Source: an uncultured Desulfobacterales bacterium (lineage in GTDB: Bacteria > Desulfobacterota > Desulfobulbia > Desulfobulbales > Desulfocapsaceae). From it: a stretch of 64,000 nt of DNA. Position numbers and translations under genes: made by a program. The notes beneath the pieces are model-generated. The model was not told the DNA's origin. It saw only the letters and a list, made by a program, of their open reading frames with translations, and made no database searches. Shown in pieces: positions 8,594 to 15,912 of this stretch. Location: positions 496,001-560,000 of the forward strand of contig CALGIJ010000019.1 in the NCBI GenBank assembly GCA_937915545.1, written 5' to 3'. How positions within the stretch are numbered: position 1 is the stretch's first letter; each line of letters starts with the position of its first letter.

Positions 8594-9598
8594 ATGACGG
8601 TGAGAATTGGCATCAACGGATTTGGCAGAATCGGCAGGAACATCTTCAGGGCCATCGACAGGGATCCGGCCTTCGCCGATGTCGAGGTGGTGGCGATCAA
8701 CGATCTCACCGACAACAAGACCCTGGCCCACCTGCTAAAATACGATTCGGTCATGGGCGTTTACCCGCGCGAGGTGGAAAGCGGTGAGCAGGGCGTCCTC
8801 GTCGATGGGCGCCTGGTTACCGTCTCCAACCATCGCAATCCGGCGGAGATACCCTGGGGGGCGCTTGGTGTGGACTATGTCGCCGAGTGCACGGGCAAGT
8901 TTGTCGATGCCGAGTCGGCGCAAGGACACATCGACGCCGGGGCGGCCAAGGTGGTCATCTCCGCTCCGGCCAAGGGCAATGTCAAGACCTTCGTCATGGG
9001 TGTCAACGAAGACGAGTACGACCCCCTGGTCCATCACGTGGTTTCCAATGCCTCGTGCACTACGAACTGTCTCGCGCCCTTCGCCAAGGTCATTCTCGAC
9101 AACTTCGGCATCGTCCGTGGCCTGATGACCACCGTGCATGCCTATACCGGCGATCAGCGCCTGCTCGATTTTCCCCACTCCGACCTGCGGCGGGCGCGGG
9201 CTGCCGCCATGTCGATGATCCCCACCAAGACCGGAGCGGCGGCTGCGGTTTCCCTGGTTATTCCCGAGCTCAAGGGGAAGTTCGACGGGCTGGCAGTGCG
9301 GGTGCCGACGCCGACGGTGTCGCTGGTCGATGCGGTAATGGAGGTGGAACGCGATACCTCTGTCGCCGAGGTCAACCGTGTCCTCAAGGAGGCCGCCAAT
9401 CGCTATCTCGGCTACACCGAGCTGCCCCTGGTGTCCATCGATTTCCAGGGCGATCCCCATTCCTCCATAATCGATGCCCAGTGCACCAAGGTCATTGGCC
9501 GCTCGGTCAAGGTGATGAGCTGGTACGATAACGAGTGGGGCTATTCCAACCGCATGCTCGACCTGATCCTGCACATGGAGGCCAATAAGGCGCTCTGA
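8594..9598 (+). CDS. gap: Glyceraldehyde-3-phosphate dehydrogenase, type I
   Basis: A 334-residue cytoplasmic enzyme that converts glyceraldehyde-3-phosphate to 1,3-bisphosphoglycerate in glycolysis, or the reverse in gluconeogenesis. The NAD-binding GINGFGRIGRN lies at 6-16 and the active-site cysteine is C155 in SNASCTTNC; WYDNEWGYSNRM near the C-terminus is also typical. A strong ribosome site (GAGGAGGGGAG) precedes the ATG. The 183-bp gap upstream contains a small hairpin GGCGG/CCGCC (8561-8575) in what would be its leader. A strong terminator follows, so gap is probably transcribed alone or with glgA. Confidence 0.98.
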   Translation: MTVRIGINGFGRIGRNIFRAIDRDPAFADVEVVAINDLTDNKTLAHLLKYDSVMGVYPREVESGEQGVLVDGRLVTVSNHRNPAEIPWGALGVDYVAECTGKFVDAESAQGHIDAGAAKVVISAPAKGNVKTFVMGVNEDEYDPLVHHVVSNASCTTNCLAPFAKVILDNFGIVRGLMTTVHAYTGDQRLLDFPHSDLRRARAAAMSMIPTKTGAAAAVSLVIPELKGKFDGLAVRVPTPTVSLVDAVMEVERDTSVAEVNRVLKEAANRYLGYTELPLVSIDFQGDPHSSIIDAQCTKVIGRSVKVMSWYDNEWGYSNRMLDLILHMEANKAL

Positions 9599-9630
9599 AC
9601 GGCGCAGTCCCCTTTTGGCATGCTGAAGAT

Positions 9631-9667
9631 GCCCCGGCGGGTTTTTACCCGTCGGGGCGTTTTTTTT
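9631..9667 (+). terminator. Rho-independent terminator after gap
   Basis: A 12-bp stem (9631-9642 with 9647-9658, one G-T wobble) with loop TTTT is followed by a run of eight T (9660-9667). Confidence 0.95.
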
Positions 9668-9752
9668 CTTCCTTGCCACATCGGGACCGAGTTCATTATA
9701 TTCGCCAGGGAGTCACAGAGTTTCCACAACCATCCATCTCCTCGGAGTTTCC

Positions 9753-12700
9753 ATGGAGTCAGCCGACCACTCTCCCGTCATCGAATCCGACGCCCTGCGC
9801 GCCAACCTGCGGGAGACCGCCACCGAGGTGGTCATCGACGATGACCTGCTGGTGCTGCTGGAAGTGGTGCAGCAATACAAGGGGCTGCACTCGACCCTGG
9901 AAAAACTCCTCTTCGAGGTTTGTCACCGCTTTCGCAACTGGCGCATCATCCTGCCGCAGCTGCGCAGTTTCGCCCTGAAGAACGGCAACCACTATCTCGT
10001 CCACCCCCGCGGGCCGGAGGCCTTCGCACGACTCTCGCGGCTCTTCCTCACCGCCCTGCACGAAACCTCGCGCGACGCCACCATGCTTCCTCAGGCGGTG
10101 GCGGCGCTGATGGCCTGGCTCGACCGTATGGTGGGGCGCTTCACCGTCGCCGAGGTGAATCGCTTCTCCGCCGAACTCAACGATGTATTGCGCCGCCTCA
10201 GCCAACTCGAGCGCGGCGATCGCCAGATCCTCATGCACGTTGCCCAGGGGCAGCATCCGTTCGCCAAGATCGCCAGACATCTCCTCAGCCTGTGCGAGGG
10301 TGGCCGAGCCACCTTCGATTTCCTGCCGCTGGCGCAGCTCCTGCAGACCATCCACGTTGCCTGCTATCGCTATTGGCTGCGCGAGGATGACCCGCTTACC
10401 TGGTTTCTCGGACGCTGTTCCATCCCGGCCGGCGATTTTCATTCCGCCGGGCTTTTCCAGGCCATCTCCCATAGCGCCATGGAAGAGCACCTGGCGGCTG
10501 TCGGTGGCCTTGATCTGCAGCGGGACCCGGCGGCGGCGATCCGGGCCATGACGGAATATCCCGAGCATCTCGACATCGTCAAGTACTACCGGGCCATGCC
10601 CGCCAGGCTGGTGGAGGCCGAGGGAGCCTTCAGCGGAGGTGACGAGGAGCACGACAGCGGCAGCCAGCGTTTCAACGAAAACCGTAAGCTCCTCTTCCTG
10701 TTCAAGATCATGGACACCACTGGGCTCTCCCTCATCCACGAGGAGACCCTGCGCGAGATCAACCGCAGCCTGGTGCATCTTGTTCGTCAGCAGAGTTTCG
10801 AAGAGATTGAGGAGTTCCTCCTCACCACGTTCAAGCTCCTCAAGGCCAACGTGCGGAAGTTTCCCCACACCTCTCTGCAGTGCATCCAGGTGCTGGGCGG
10901 CGAGGTCTTCGACCGCGGCAACAGCCGTATGGTCGAGGCCTTTCTCTGGGGGGTGGTGCGTTTCGGCTTTCAGCATGCCGGAGTGGTCGGCGTCGACGAG
11001 AACTGGCAGCCGCTCGCCAATCCCGCGCACCTCGCCAATATCCGCGTCTGGCTCTACCTCATCATGCGCGAGCCGAAGTGGTGTTCGACGCTGTTTTCGG
11101 CGCTGATCATCCATCTCAAGCTCTCCGGGACGTGCATCAAGGACACCGACCTCTTCCAGCGCGATATCACCCAGTTGCTCAACCATCCCATCGCGCCGAT
11201 CTATAACCTGCTCAAGCAGTTCGCCAAGCTGATGCCGGTGTTTTTCAACGAGATCGGCTCCGAGGGTGAACTGCGCGACGTCTCCACCGAACTCGACGAG
11301 ATCCACCGCCGCCAGGATCGGCTGATCCACTTCCTGCGCAAGCAGGGCCATGTGGAGAGCTCCAACCTCATCGTCGACTTCGTCCAGGCCATCTTCCTTT
11401 TCTGGAAGACTGGCGACAAATCCTTGCTCATCCCCTACATTCCCGAGGAGGTCTACCGCCAGGTGGGGGCCGAAGGGGAATACGTCGACGACCTGCGCCA
11501 GCTCAGTGCCCGCTTCTGGCCGGGCCTGGGCATCCACCGGGTTCAGGACCTGCTGGCCATCGACCTCGAAGTGATCGGCGAGTTCCTTGGCCGGCAGACC
11601 GATCTCAAGAGCCACGAGGTGCGCCGCTTCGAGTTGCTCGTGCGCATGTACAAGCTGCTCTACAAGAAGTACAACCTCGGCGTACAGCAGCTGCGCGCAG
11701 AGATCGACCACGCGGTCAACGATGGCTTCCCGGAGATGGAGCGTCTGATAGCCGACCTTGACCACAGAGACACCAAGAAGGGCCTCGAGGCCCTGCTCAC
11801 CGCCCTGGAGGGGCTGAAGACCATCATCCTCTCCGCTGAGACTTTCGAGGCCCAGGAAGATATCTATTACAAACGGCATATCGCCGCCGACATCCCCTCG
11901 GTCTACGGCCGTTACAAGGAACGCAAGTTCGACGCCCTGAGTCTGACCTTCCGCCTCGAGAACCTCGCCAATCTCTACCTCGAGAAGCTGCCGGAGACGG
12001 TCAACCTGTCGATCATCACCCAGGCTACCTTCTACGATATCGTCCGCTGTATCCGCCTCTTCCTCCGCGCCCTAGCCATCGATGGCATCTCCTCGCGGCG
12101 CCTCTCCACCTACCTGTCGCTGCTCGAGGCCTCGCTCAAGGTGCGGCGCTTCTCCTACACCCAGTACCTCGATATCTTCCGCGGCATGTCGGAGGGGGTG
12201 AAGGATGTCATCTACGCCTTCTACACCAATATTCATCAGAACAATCTGTCGATCATCATTCCGCAGATCGGCCGCGACAATCTCCTTGAGAAATTTGCAA
12301 ATTTCTATGACGAGGACGAGGTGGGGACGACGGTGCAGCGCCTCTCCGAGGTGTTCTTCCGCGAAGTTATCTCTTCGACCTTCGGCCTGCAGCATCTCGA
12401 CAATTTCATCCTGCGTATCCTGCAGACCCTTGAGAACCAGAAGGATCTTCTCGACAAGGACCGTCTCGATCTGCTCATGACCTACAACCCGGAGCGGGTG
12501 CTGTCGATGCTTCACCGCCCCAATCCTTATACCCACAACCTCGTCCACCTTGGCAACAAGGGCTATAACCTTGCAACACTCAGCGGCGATGGCATCCGCG
12601 TTCCGCCGGCCTTCGTGCTGACCACGGAGATTTTCCGATGCCGCAACATTCTGTTCACCTACCGGCGTACCCGGGAGGAGTTCATGCAGCAGGTGCGCCA

Positions 12701-14030
12701 TGCCTTGACCGAGATCGAGGAAATGACCGGCAAGATCTATGGTTCTCCGGTGCGACCGCTGCTCGTCTCGGTGCGCAGCGGCGGGGCCATTTCCATGCCG
12801 GGGATGATGGCTACCGTCCATAACGTCGGGCTCAACGAGGATCTCATCGCCGATGTCATCGCCAACCACGGCAACGGCTATTTCGCATGGGACAACTATC
12901 GGCGCTTTCTGCAGTCCTGGGCGATGATCTGCGGGGTGGGCCGCGAGGAGTTTCAGGTGCTCATGAATGCCGCCAAGAGACGGCACGGGGTCAGCCTCAA
13001 GCGCCATTTCTCCGAGGCGCAGATGCGCGAACTGGCTCTCGATTATCAGCGCCTCACCCGCGACAAAGGTCTGAAGATCCCCGAAGATCCGTGGCTGCAG
13101 CTCATCGAGGCGATCCAGCTCGTGCTTGACTCCTGGGACACCGAAAAGGCCGTGGAATACAGGAAGATCATGGATGTTTCCGACTCATGGGGCACGGCGG
13201 TGATCGTGCAGACCATGGTCTTCGGCAACCGCAGCGCCAGCGCTGGTTCTGGCGTGGTGTTCACCGCCCACCCCTACCGCAAGGTGCACCGCGTTGCCCT
13301 GTGGGGCGATTACGCCTATGGCGACCAGGGCGAGGATATCGTCTCCGGGCTGGTATCGAGCCATGCCATTTCCATCGAGCAGGCCAGGCTCGACGGCCGT
13401 GCCGAGGAGGAAACCCTGGAGCGCCGTTTCCCGCACATCTACGAGCAGCTGTTGCTCATCTCCCGGGAGCTCGTCTATGAAAAACGATGGAATCCTCAGG
13501 AAATAGAGTTCACCTTCGAGGGCCCCGACGCCGACTCGCTCTATATCCTCCAGACCCGGGACATGATCACCATCAAGAAGAAAGAGCACCTCAACGTTTT
13601 CGTCGAAAGCCCCATTCTGGAGAAAGCCCATCTTGGCAAGGGGGTCGGGGTGTGCGGCTCGGCGCTTTCCGGTCGGGCGGTGTTTACCGAAGACAATATC
13701 CGCCAGCTGCGCCGCAGCGACCCGGAGACACCCCTCATTCTCATCCGCCAGGATACGGTGCCGGAGGATATCAACGTCATCTGCCAGGCCGACGGCCTGC
13801 TCACCTCCCGTGGCGGGCAGACTTCCCACGCTTCAGTGGTGGCGGTGCGCCTCGAGAAGACCTGCGTCGTCGGCTGCCGCAGTCTCAAGGTCTACGAGAT
13901 GGAACAGTACTGTGAGATCGCCGGAGAACGCATCTCCTTCGGCGATCCGATCTCCATCGACGGGCGCAACGGTCAGGTGCTCAAGGGGGTGCACCCGATC
14001 ATCGAGGAGTATCACATCCTGCCCATTTAG
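9753..14030 (+). CDS. Large PPDK-like phosphotransferase with unknown N-terminal region and no PEP-binding barrel
   Basis: A 1425-residue protein. From about residue 925 to 1345 it matches the ATP-grasp domain of pyruvate phosphate dikinase: LGNKGYNLATL (about 932-942), VPPAFVLTT, and SVRSGGAISMPGMMATVHNVGLN, whose arginine (about 1007) is a nucleotide-binding residue in PPDK. The swivelling phosphohistidine domain follows, with H1359 in GGQTSHAS. The protein then ends 66 residues later, so the C-terminal PEP/pyruvate TIM barrel of PPDK is missing. The first 900 or so residues look largely helical, with many Leu/Glu/Arg segments, and I recognise no family in them. The likely chemistry is ATP-dependent phosphorylation of the His and transfer to an unknown acceptor, as in rifampin phosphotransferase or glucan water dikinases (inference). 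It is separated from gap by a terminator. Confidence 0.85.
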   Translation: MESADHSPVIESDALRANLRETATEVVIDDDLLVLLEVVQQYKGLHSTLEKLLFEVCHRFRNWRIILPQLRSFALKNGNHYLVHPRGPEAFARLSRLFLTALHETSRDATMLPQAVAALMAWLDRMVGRFTVAEVNRFSAELNDVLRRLSQLERGDRQILMHVAQGQHPFAKIARHLLSLCEGGRATFDFLPLAQLLQTIHVACYRYWLREDDPLTWFLGRCSIPAGDFHSAGLFQAISHSAMEEHLAAVGGLDLQRDPAAAIRAMTEYPEHLDIVKYYRAMPARLVEAEGAFSGGDEEHDSGSQRFNENRKLLFLFKIMDTTGLSLIHEETLREINRSLVHLVRQQSFEEIEEFLLTTFKLLKANVRKFPHTSLQCIQVLGGEVFDRGNSRMVEAFLWGVVRFGFQHAGVVGVDENWQPLANPAHLANIRVWLYLIMREPKWCSTLFSALIIHLKLSGTCIKDTDLFQRDITQLLNHPIAPIYNLLKQFAKLMPVFFNEIGSEGELRDVSTELDEIHRRQDRLIHFLRKQGHVESSNLIVDFVQAIFLFWKTGDKSLLIPYIPEEVYRQVGAEGEYVDDLRQLSARFWPGLGIHRVQDLLAIDLEVIGEFLGRQTDLKSHEVRRFELLVRMYKLLYKKYNLGVQQLRAEIDHAVNDGFPEMERLIADLDHRDTKKGLEALLTALEGLKTIILSAETFEAQEDIYYKRHIAADIPSVYGRYKERKFDALSLTFRLENLANLYLEKLPETVNLSIITQATFYDIVRCIRLFLRALAIDGISSRRLSTYLSLLEASLKVRRFSYTQYLDIFRGMSEGVKDVIYAFYTNIHQNNLSIIIPQIGRDNLLEKFANFYDEDEVGTTVQRLSEVFFREVISSTFGLQHLDNFILRILQTLENQKDLLDKDRLDLLMTYNPERVLSMLHRPNPYTHNLVHLGNKGYNLATLSGDGIRVPPAFVLTTEIFRCRNILFTYRRTREEFMQQVRHALTEIEEMTGKIYGSPVRPLLVSVRSGGAISMPGMMATVHNVGLNEDLIADVIANHGNGYFAWDNYRRFLQSWAMICGVGREEFQVLMNAAKRRHGVSLKRHFSEAQMRELALDYQRLTRDKGLKIPEDPWLQLIEAIQLVLDSWDTEKAVEYRKIMDVSDSWGTAVIVQTMVFGNRSASAGSGVVFTAHPYRKVHRVALWGDYAYGDQGEDIVSGLVSSHAISIEQARLDGRAEEETLERRFPHIYEQLLLISRELVYEKRWNPQEIEFTFEGPDADSLYILQTRDMITIKKKEHLNVFVESPILEKAHLGKGVGVCGSALSGRAVFTEDNIRQLRRSDPETPLILIRQDTVPEDINVICQADGLLTSRGGQTSHASVVAVRLEKTCVVGCRSLKVYEMEQYCEIAGERISFGDPISIDGRNGQVLKGVHPIIEEYHILPI

Positions 14031-14041
14031 GGAGGAGTGAA

Positions 14042-14062
14042 GCTCCCCGAAGGCAGGGGAGC
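14042..14062 (+). terminator. Hairpin after the PPDK-like gene
   Basis: GCTCCCC (14042-14048) pairs with GGGGAGC (14056-14062) across a 7-nt loop, 12 bases after the stop codon. It lacks a T-run, so termination is only suggested by location. Confidence 0.45.
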
Positions 14063-14182
14063 GCGGGGGACATGGGGCCGCCATCCAGGGGAAAGGCGGC
14101 GGCAAGCGAGCTGCGACGAGCGGCCGGCGGGGAGAACTGCCGCGGGCTGGCCGGAGATCGATGGCATAGAGGGGGTAGATGG

Positions 14183-14410
14183 ATGTCTCGCAACAAAGGT
14201 TACAGGAAAGGACCCAAACTCTTTTCCCTGGCGCGGAAAAAAGCGCTGGCGCTGGGTGTTCCCCAGGAGAAGGGGGTGAAACTGGCAGAGCTTATCTGCC
14301 GGATTCAGTTACAGGAGGGGAATGCCCCCTGTTTTCGACAACGCCAGGAGTGTTCCGAGGTTGGCTGCTGCTGGCAGGCCTCCTGCGGGGTGACCATGTC
14401 CGTTGACTAG
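14183..14410 (+). CDS. Small SAP-like protein with C-terminal cysteine cluster
   Basis: A 75-residue basic protein starting MSRNKGYRKG. Its middle (KKALALGVPQEKGVKLAELICRIQLQEG) has the helix-turn-helix look of a SAP/Rho-N-like nucleic-acid motif, and the end carries CFRQRQECSEVGCCWQASC, a cysteine pattern C-x6-C-x4-CC-x4-C. Small deltaproteobacterial proteins of the form KxxELIRxIQxxEGN...CF...C...CxWxxxC resemble it, and it likely belongs with them; their function is unknown to me. AGGGGG precedes the ATG at 14183. An overlapping frame (14179-14406) lacks these features. Confidence 0.7.
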   Translation: MSRNKGYRKGPKLFSLARKKALALGVPQEKGVKLAELICRIQLQEGNAPCFRQRQECSEVGCCWQASCGVTMSVD

Positions 14411-14428
14411 CGGCCCATACCGCTCAGT

Positions 14429-14641
14429 TTACCGCCTCTCTTCCGGCACACCCATTTTCCTGAGGATGAGCCCCAGCGGACAAAACTTGCTGAAGCCGAA
14501 CTGCAGCAGGTTGAGGCCGACGAAGGCGGTGAGCAGCAGCCAGTAGCTGCTGTGGTAGAGGGGGCTGGCGGCGGTGCCGAGCGAGAGGCTGAGCAGGATC
14601 ATGAATCCGGCAATACTGTGAATCCAGTCGTTGATGACCAT
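14429..14641 (-). CDS. DUF2892 (YgaP-like) inner-membrane protein
   Basis: A 70-residue protein with two hydrophobic helices (about 8-28 and 33-53) and the family signature FGFSKFCPLGLILRKMG. In E. coli the same domain forms the membrane part of the YgaP rhodanese; here it stands alone, without a rhodanese domain. I start at the ATG at 14641, which has AGGAG six bases upstream; an alternative ATG at 14677 would overlap the arsR stop as TAATG. It is transcribed just after the ArsR-type regulator and is probably its target. Confidence 0.87.
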   Translation of the reverse strand: MVINDWIHSIAGFMILLSLSLGTAASPLYHSSYWLLLTAFVGLNLLQFGFSKFCPLGLILRKMGVPEERR

Positions 14642-14676
14642 TTTCGACTCCTGAACGTGCGTTGCGACCTGCGCCA

Positions 14677-14964
14677 TTACATACTCGGACAGAAGAGGGT
14701 GTGCATCTTCTTGATGAGTTCGAGTATGCGTCTGTCGCTGATTCTGTTGTAGATGAAATTGGCGTCCTTGCGAAAATCGATGATGCCCTGGCCGCGGAGA
14801 ATGTTGAGATGCTGGGAGATATTGGCGTTGGTGGTTTTCACCTGGGCGCGAATCTCGCCCACCGAGAGCTCCTTGTCCTGTAGCAGGCAGAGTATTTTCA
14901 GCCGAATGGGGTGGGACATCGATTTGAGCAGCTTGGCCATGGCATCGATCTGTTGGTCCTGCAT
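14677..14964 (-). CDS. ArsR-family repressor, YgaV/SqrR-like (putative sulfide/persulfide sensor)
   Basis: A 95-residue winged-helix regulator: HPIRLKILCLL (18-28), recognition region NANISQHLNILRGQGII (46-62), wing about 64-75. It lacks the ELCVCD metal motif of arsenic-responsive ArsR. Instead it has only two cysteines, C26 and C92, 66 residues apart, the same spacing as C41 and C107 of the sulfide sensor SqrR. That, and the DUF2892 partner (as in E. coli ygaV-ygaP), supports a thiol-switch sensor of sulfane sulfur; this is inference. GGAG precedes the start at 14964. On this strand TTTACA and TACATT boxes with 16 bp between them (15023-14996) may be the promoter. Confidence 0.88.
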   Translation of the reverse strand: MQDQQIDAMAKLLKSMSHPIRLKILCLLQDKELSVGEIRAQVKTTNANISQHLNILRGQGIIDFRKDANFIYNRISDRRILELIKKMHTLFCPSM

Positions 14965-15182
14965 AGGTCGTCTCCAGAGGTTGTATTTCATCTTTTAATG
15001 TAATAGTTGTCCGCTTTTTGTAAAGTCGCAAATGCGGATTTTGTTATCGCCGGGGCCGAAGGCGGTGATTGCCGGAGGGGGTGTTTTTTGCCGGTTTCAC
15101 CACGTTGAACTTGAATCCGCGCGGGGAAACGGTTTAAGTGAGTGCGGTTTTCACCAGCAAGCAAACGACGAAGAGGTGGCCT

Positions 15183-15761
15183 ATGAGACATCAACTGCTC
15201 GTTCCGCAGGACGTCTGTCTGCAGGTGATCGATGTCCAGGAAAAACTGATGGCGAAGATTCATCAAGCCGATCGGGTGACCGCAACGGTGGAATTGATGA
15301 TGCGCTGTGCCGCCATCCTGCATTTGCCGGTGGTCGCCAACACCCAGTACAGCAAGGGGTTGGGGCCTTATGTGGCACCTCTCGAGGCTCTGGCGGAGGG
15401 GATGACTCGGTTCGACAAGACCGAGTTCAACGCCCTGGCCAACAGGGAGACGGCCACATTCTTCGATGCTCTGCCGACGACGGTGAACACCGTCGCCCTG
15501 GTTGGCGTCGAGACCCATATCTGCGTCTACCAGACGGCCATGGCGCTGCTGGCGCGAGGACTGCGGGTGTGGGTTGTCTCCGATGGCGTGTCGGCCCGTC
15601 GCGAGAGTGACCATCAGGCCGGGCTGAGCTGCCTCGCTGCTGCCGGGGTGATCGTCGGTCCTGCGGAGATGCTCGTCTACGAGTTGCTGGGCAAGGCCGG
15701 CACCACAGAATTTAAAGAGATTCTGCCGCTGATCGTCGCCCGCGATCAGATCATCGGCTAA
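15183..15761 (+). CDS. Isochorismatase-family cysteine hydrolase
   Basis: A 192-residue cytoplasmic hydrolase with the family triad visible as D17 (VIDVQEKL), K79 (RFDKTEFNA) and C114 (GVETHICVYQTA). The compact single-domain form with GVETHICVYQT resembles YcaC/nicotinamidase-like hydrolases acting on amide or ester bonds; the substrate is unknown. The ATG at 15183 has AGAGGTGG upstream, better than the in-frame start at 15138. It is divergent from the arsR gene; the 218 bp between them hold the arsR promoter and no further gene. Confidence 0.87.
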   Translation: MRHQLLVPQDVCLQVIDVQEKLMAKIHQADRVTATVELMMRCAAILHLPVVANTQYSKGLGPYVAPLEALAEGMTRFDKTEFNALANRETATFFDALPTTVNTVALVGVETHICVYQTAMALLARGLRVWVVSDGVSARRESDHQAGLSCLAAAGVIVGPAEMLVYELLGKAGTTEFKEILPLIVARDQIIG

Positions 15762-15912
15762 GATGTGCGCCCGCAGCAAGGCCAAAGGAAGGTGAGGGCG
15801 TGGTACGCTCGCTGTCGCCGCGGGAAGACGTTACGTAATGCATAACCACCTAAGCCCTCAGCCCTGCGGGCGCGGGCGAACTTCTCCACCCATACCAGAG
15901 ACGCAAAACCCT

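Noticed and set aside
9759..11879. A 706-codon open frame on the minus strand opposite the PPDK-like gene
   Set aside because: It is a codon-structure shadow of the GC-rich plus-strand gene: composition is atypical, there is no ribosome site and no recognisable motif, while the plus-strand frame has clear PPDK motifs downstream.
14179..14406. A 75-codon frame overlapping the small Cys-rich gene
   Set aside because: It shares the region with the frame at 14183-14410, which has the better motif pattern and the same upstream ribosome site; the two cannot both be supported.
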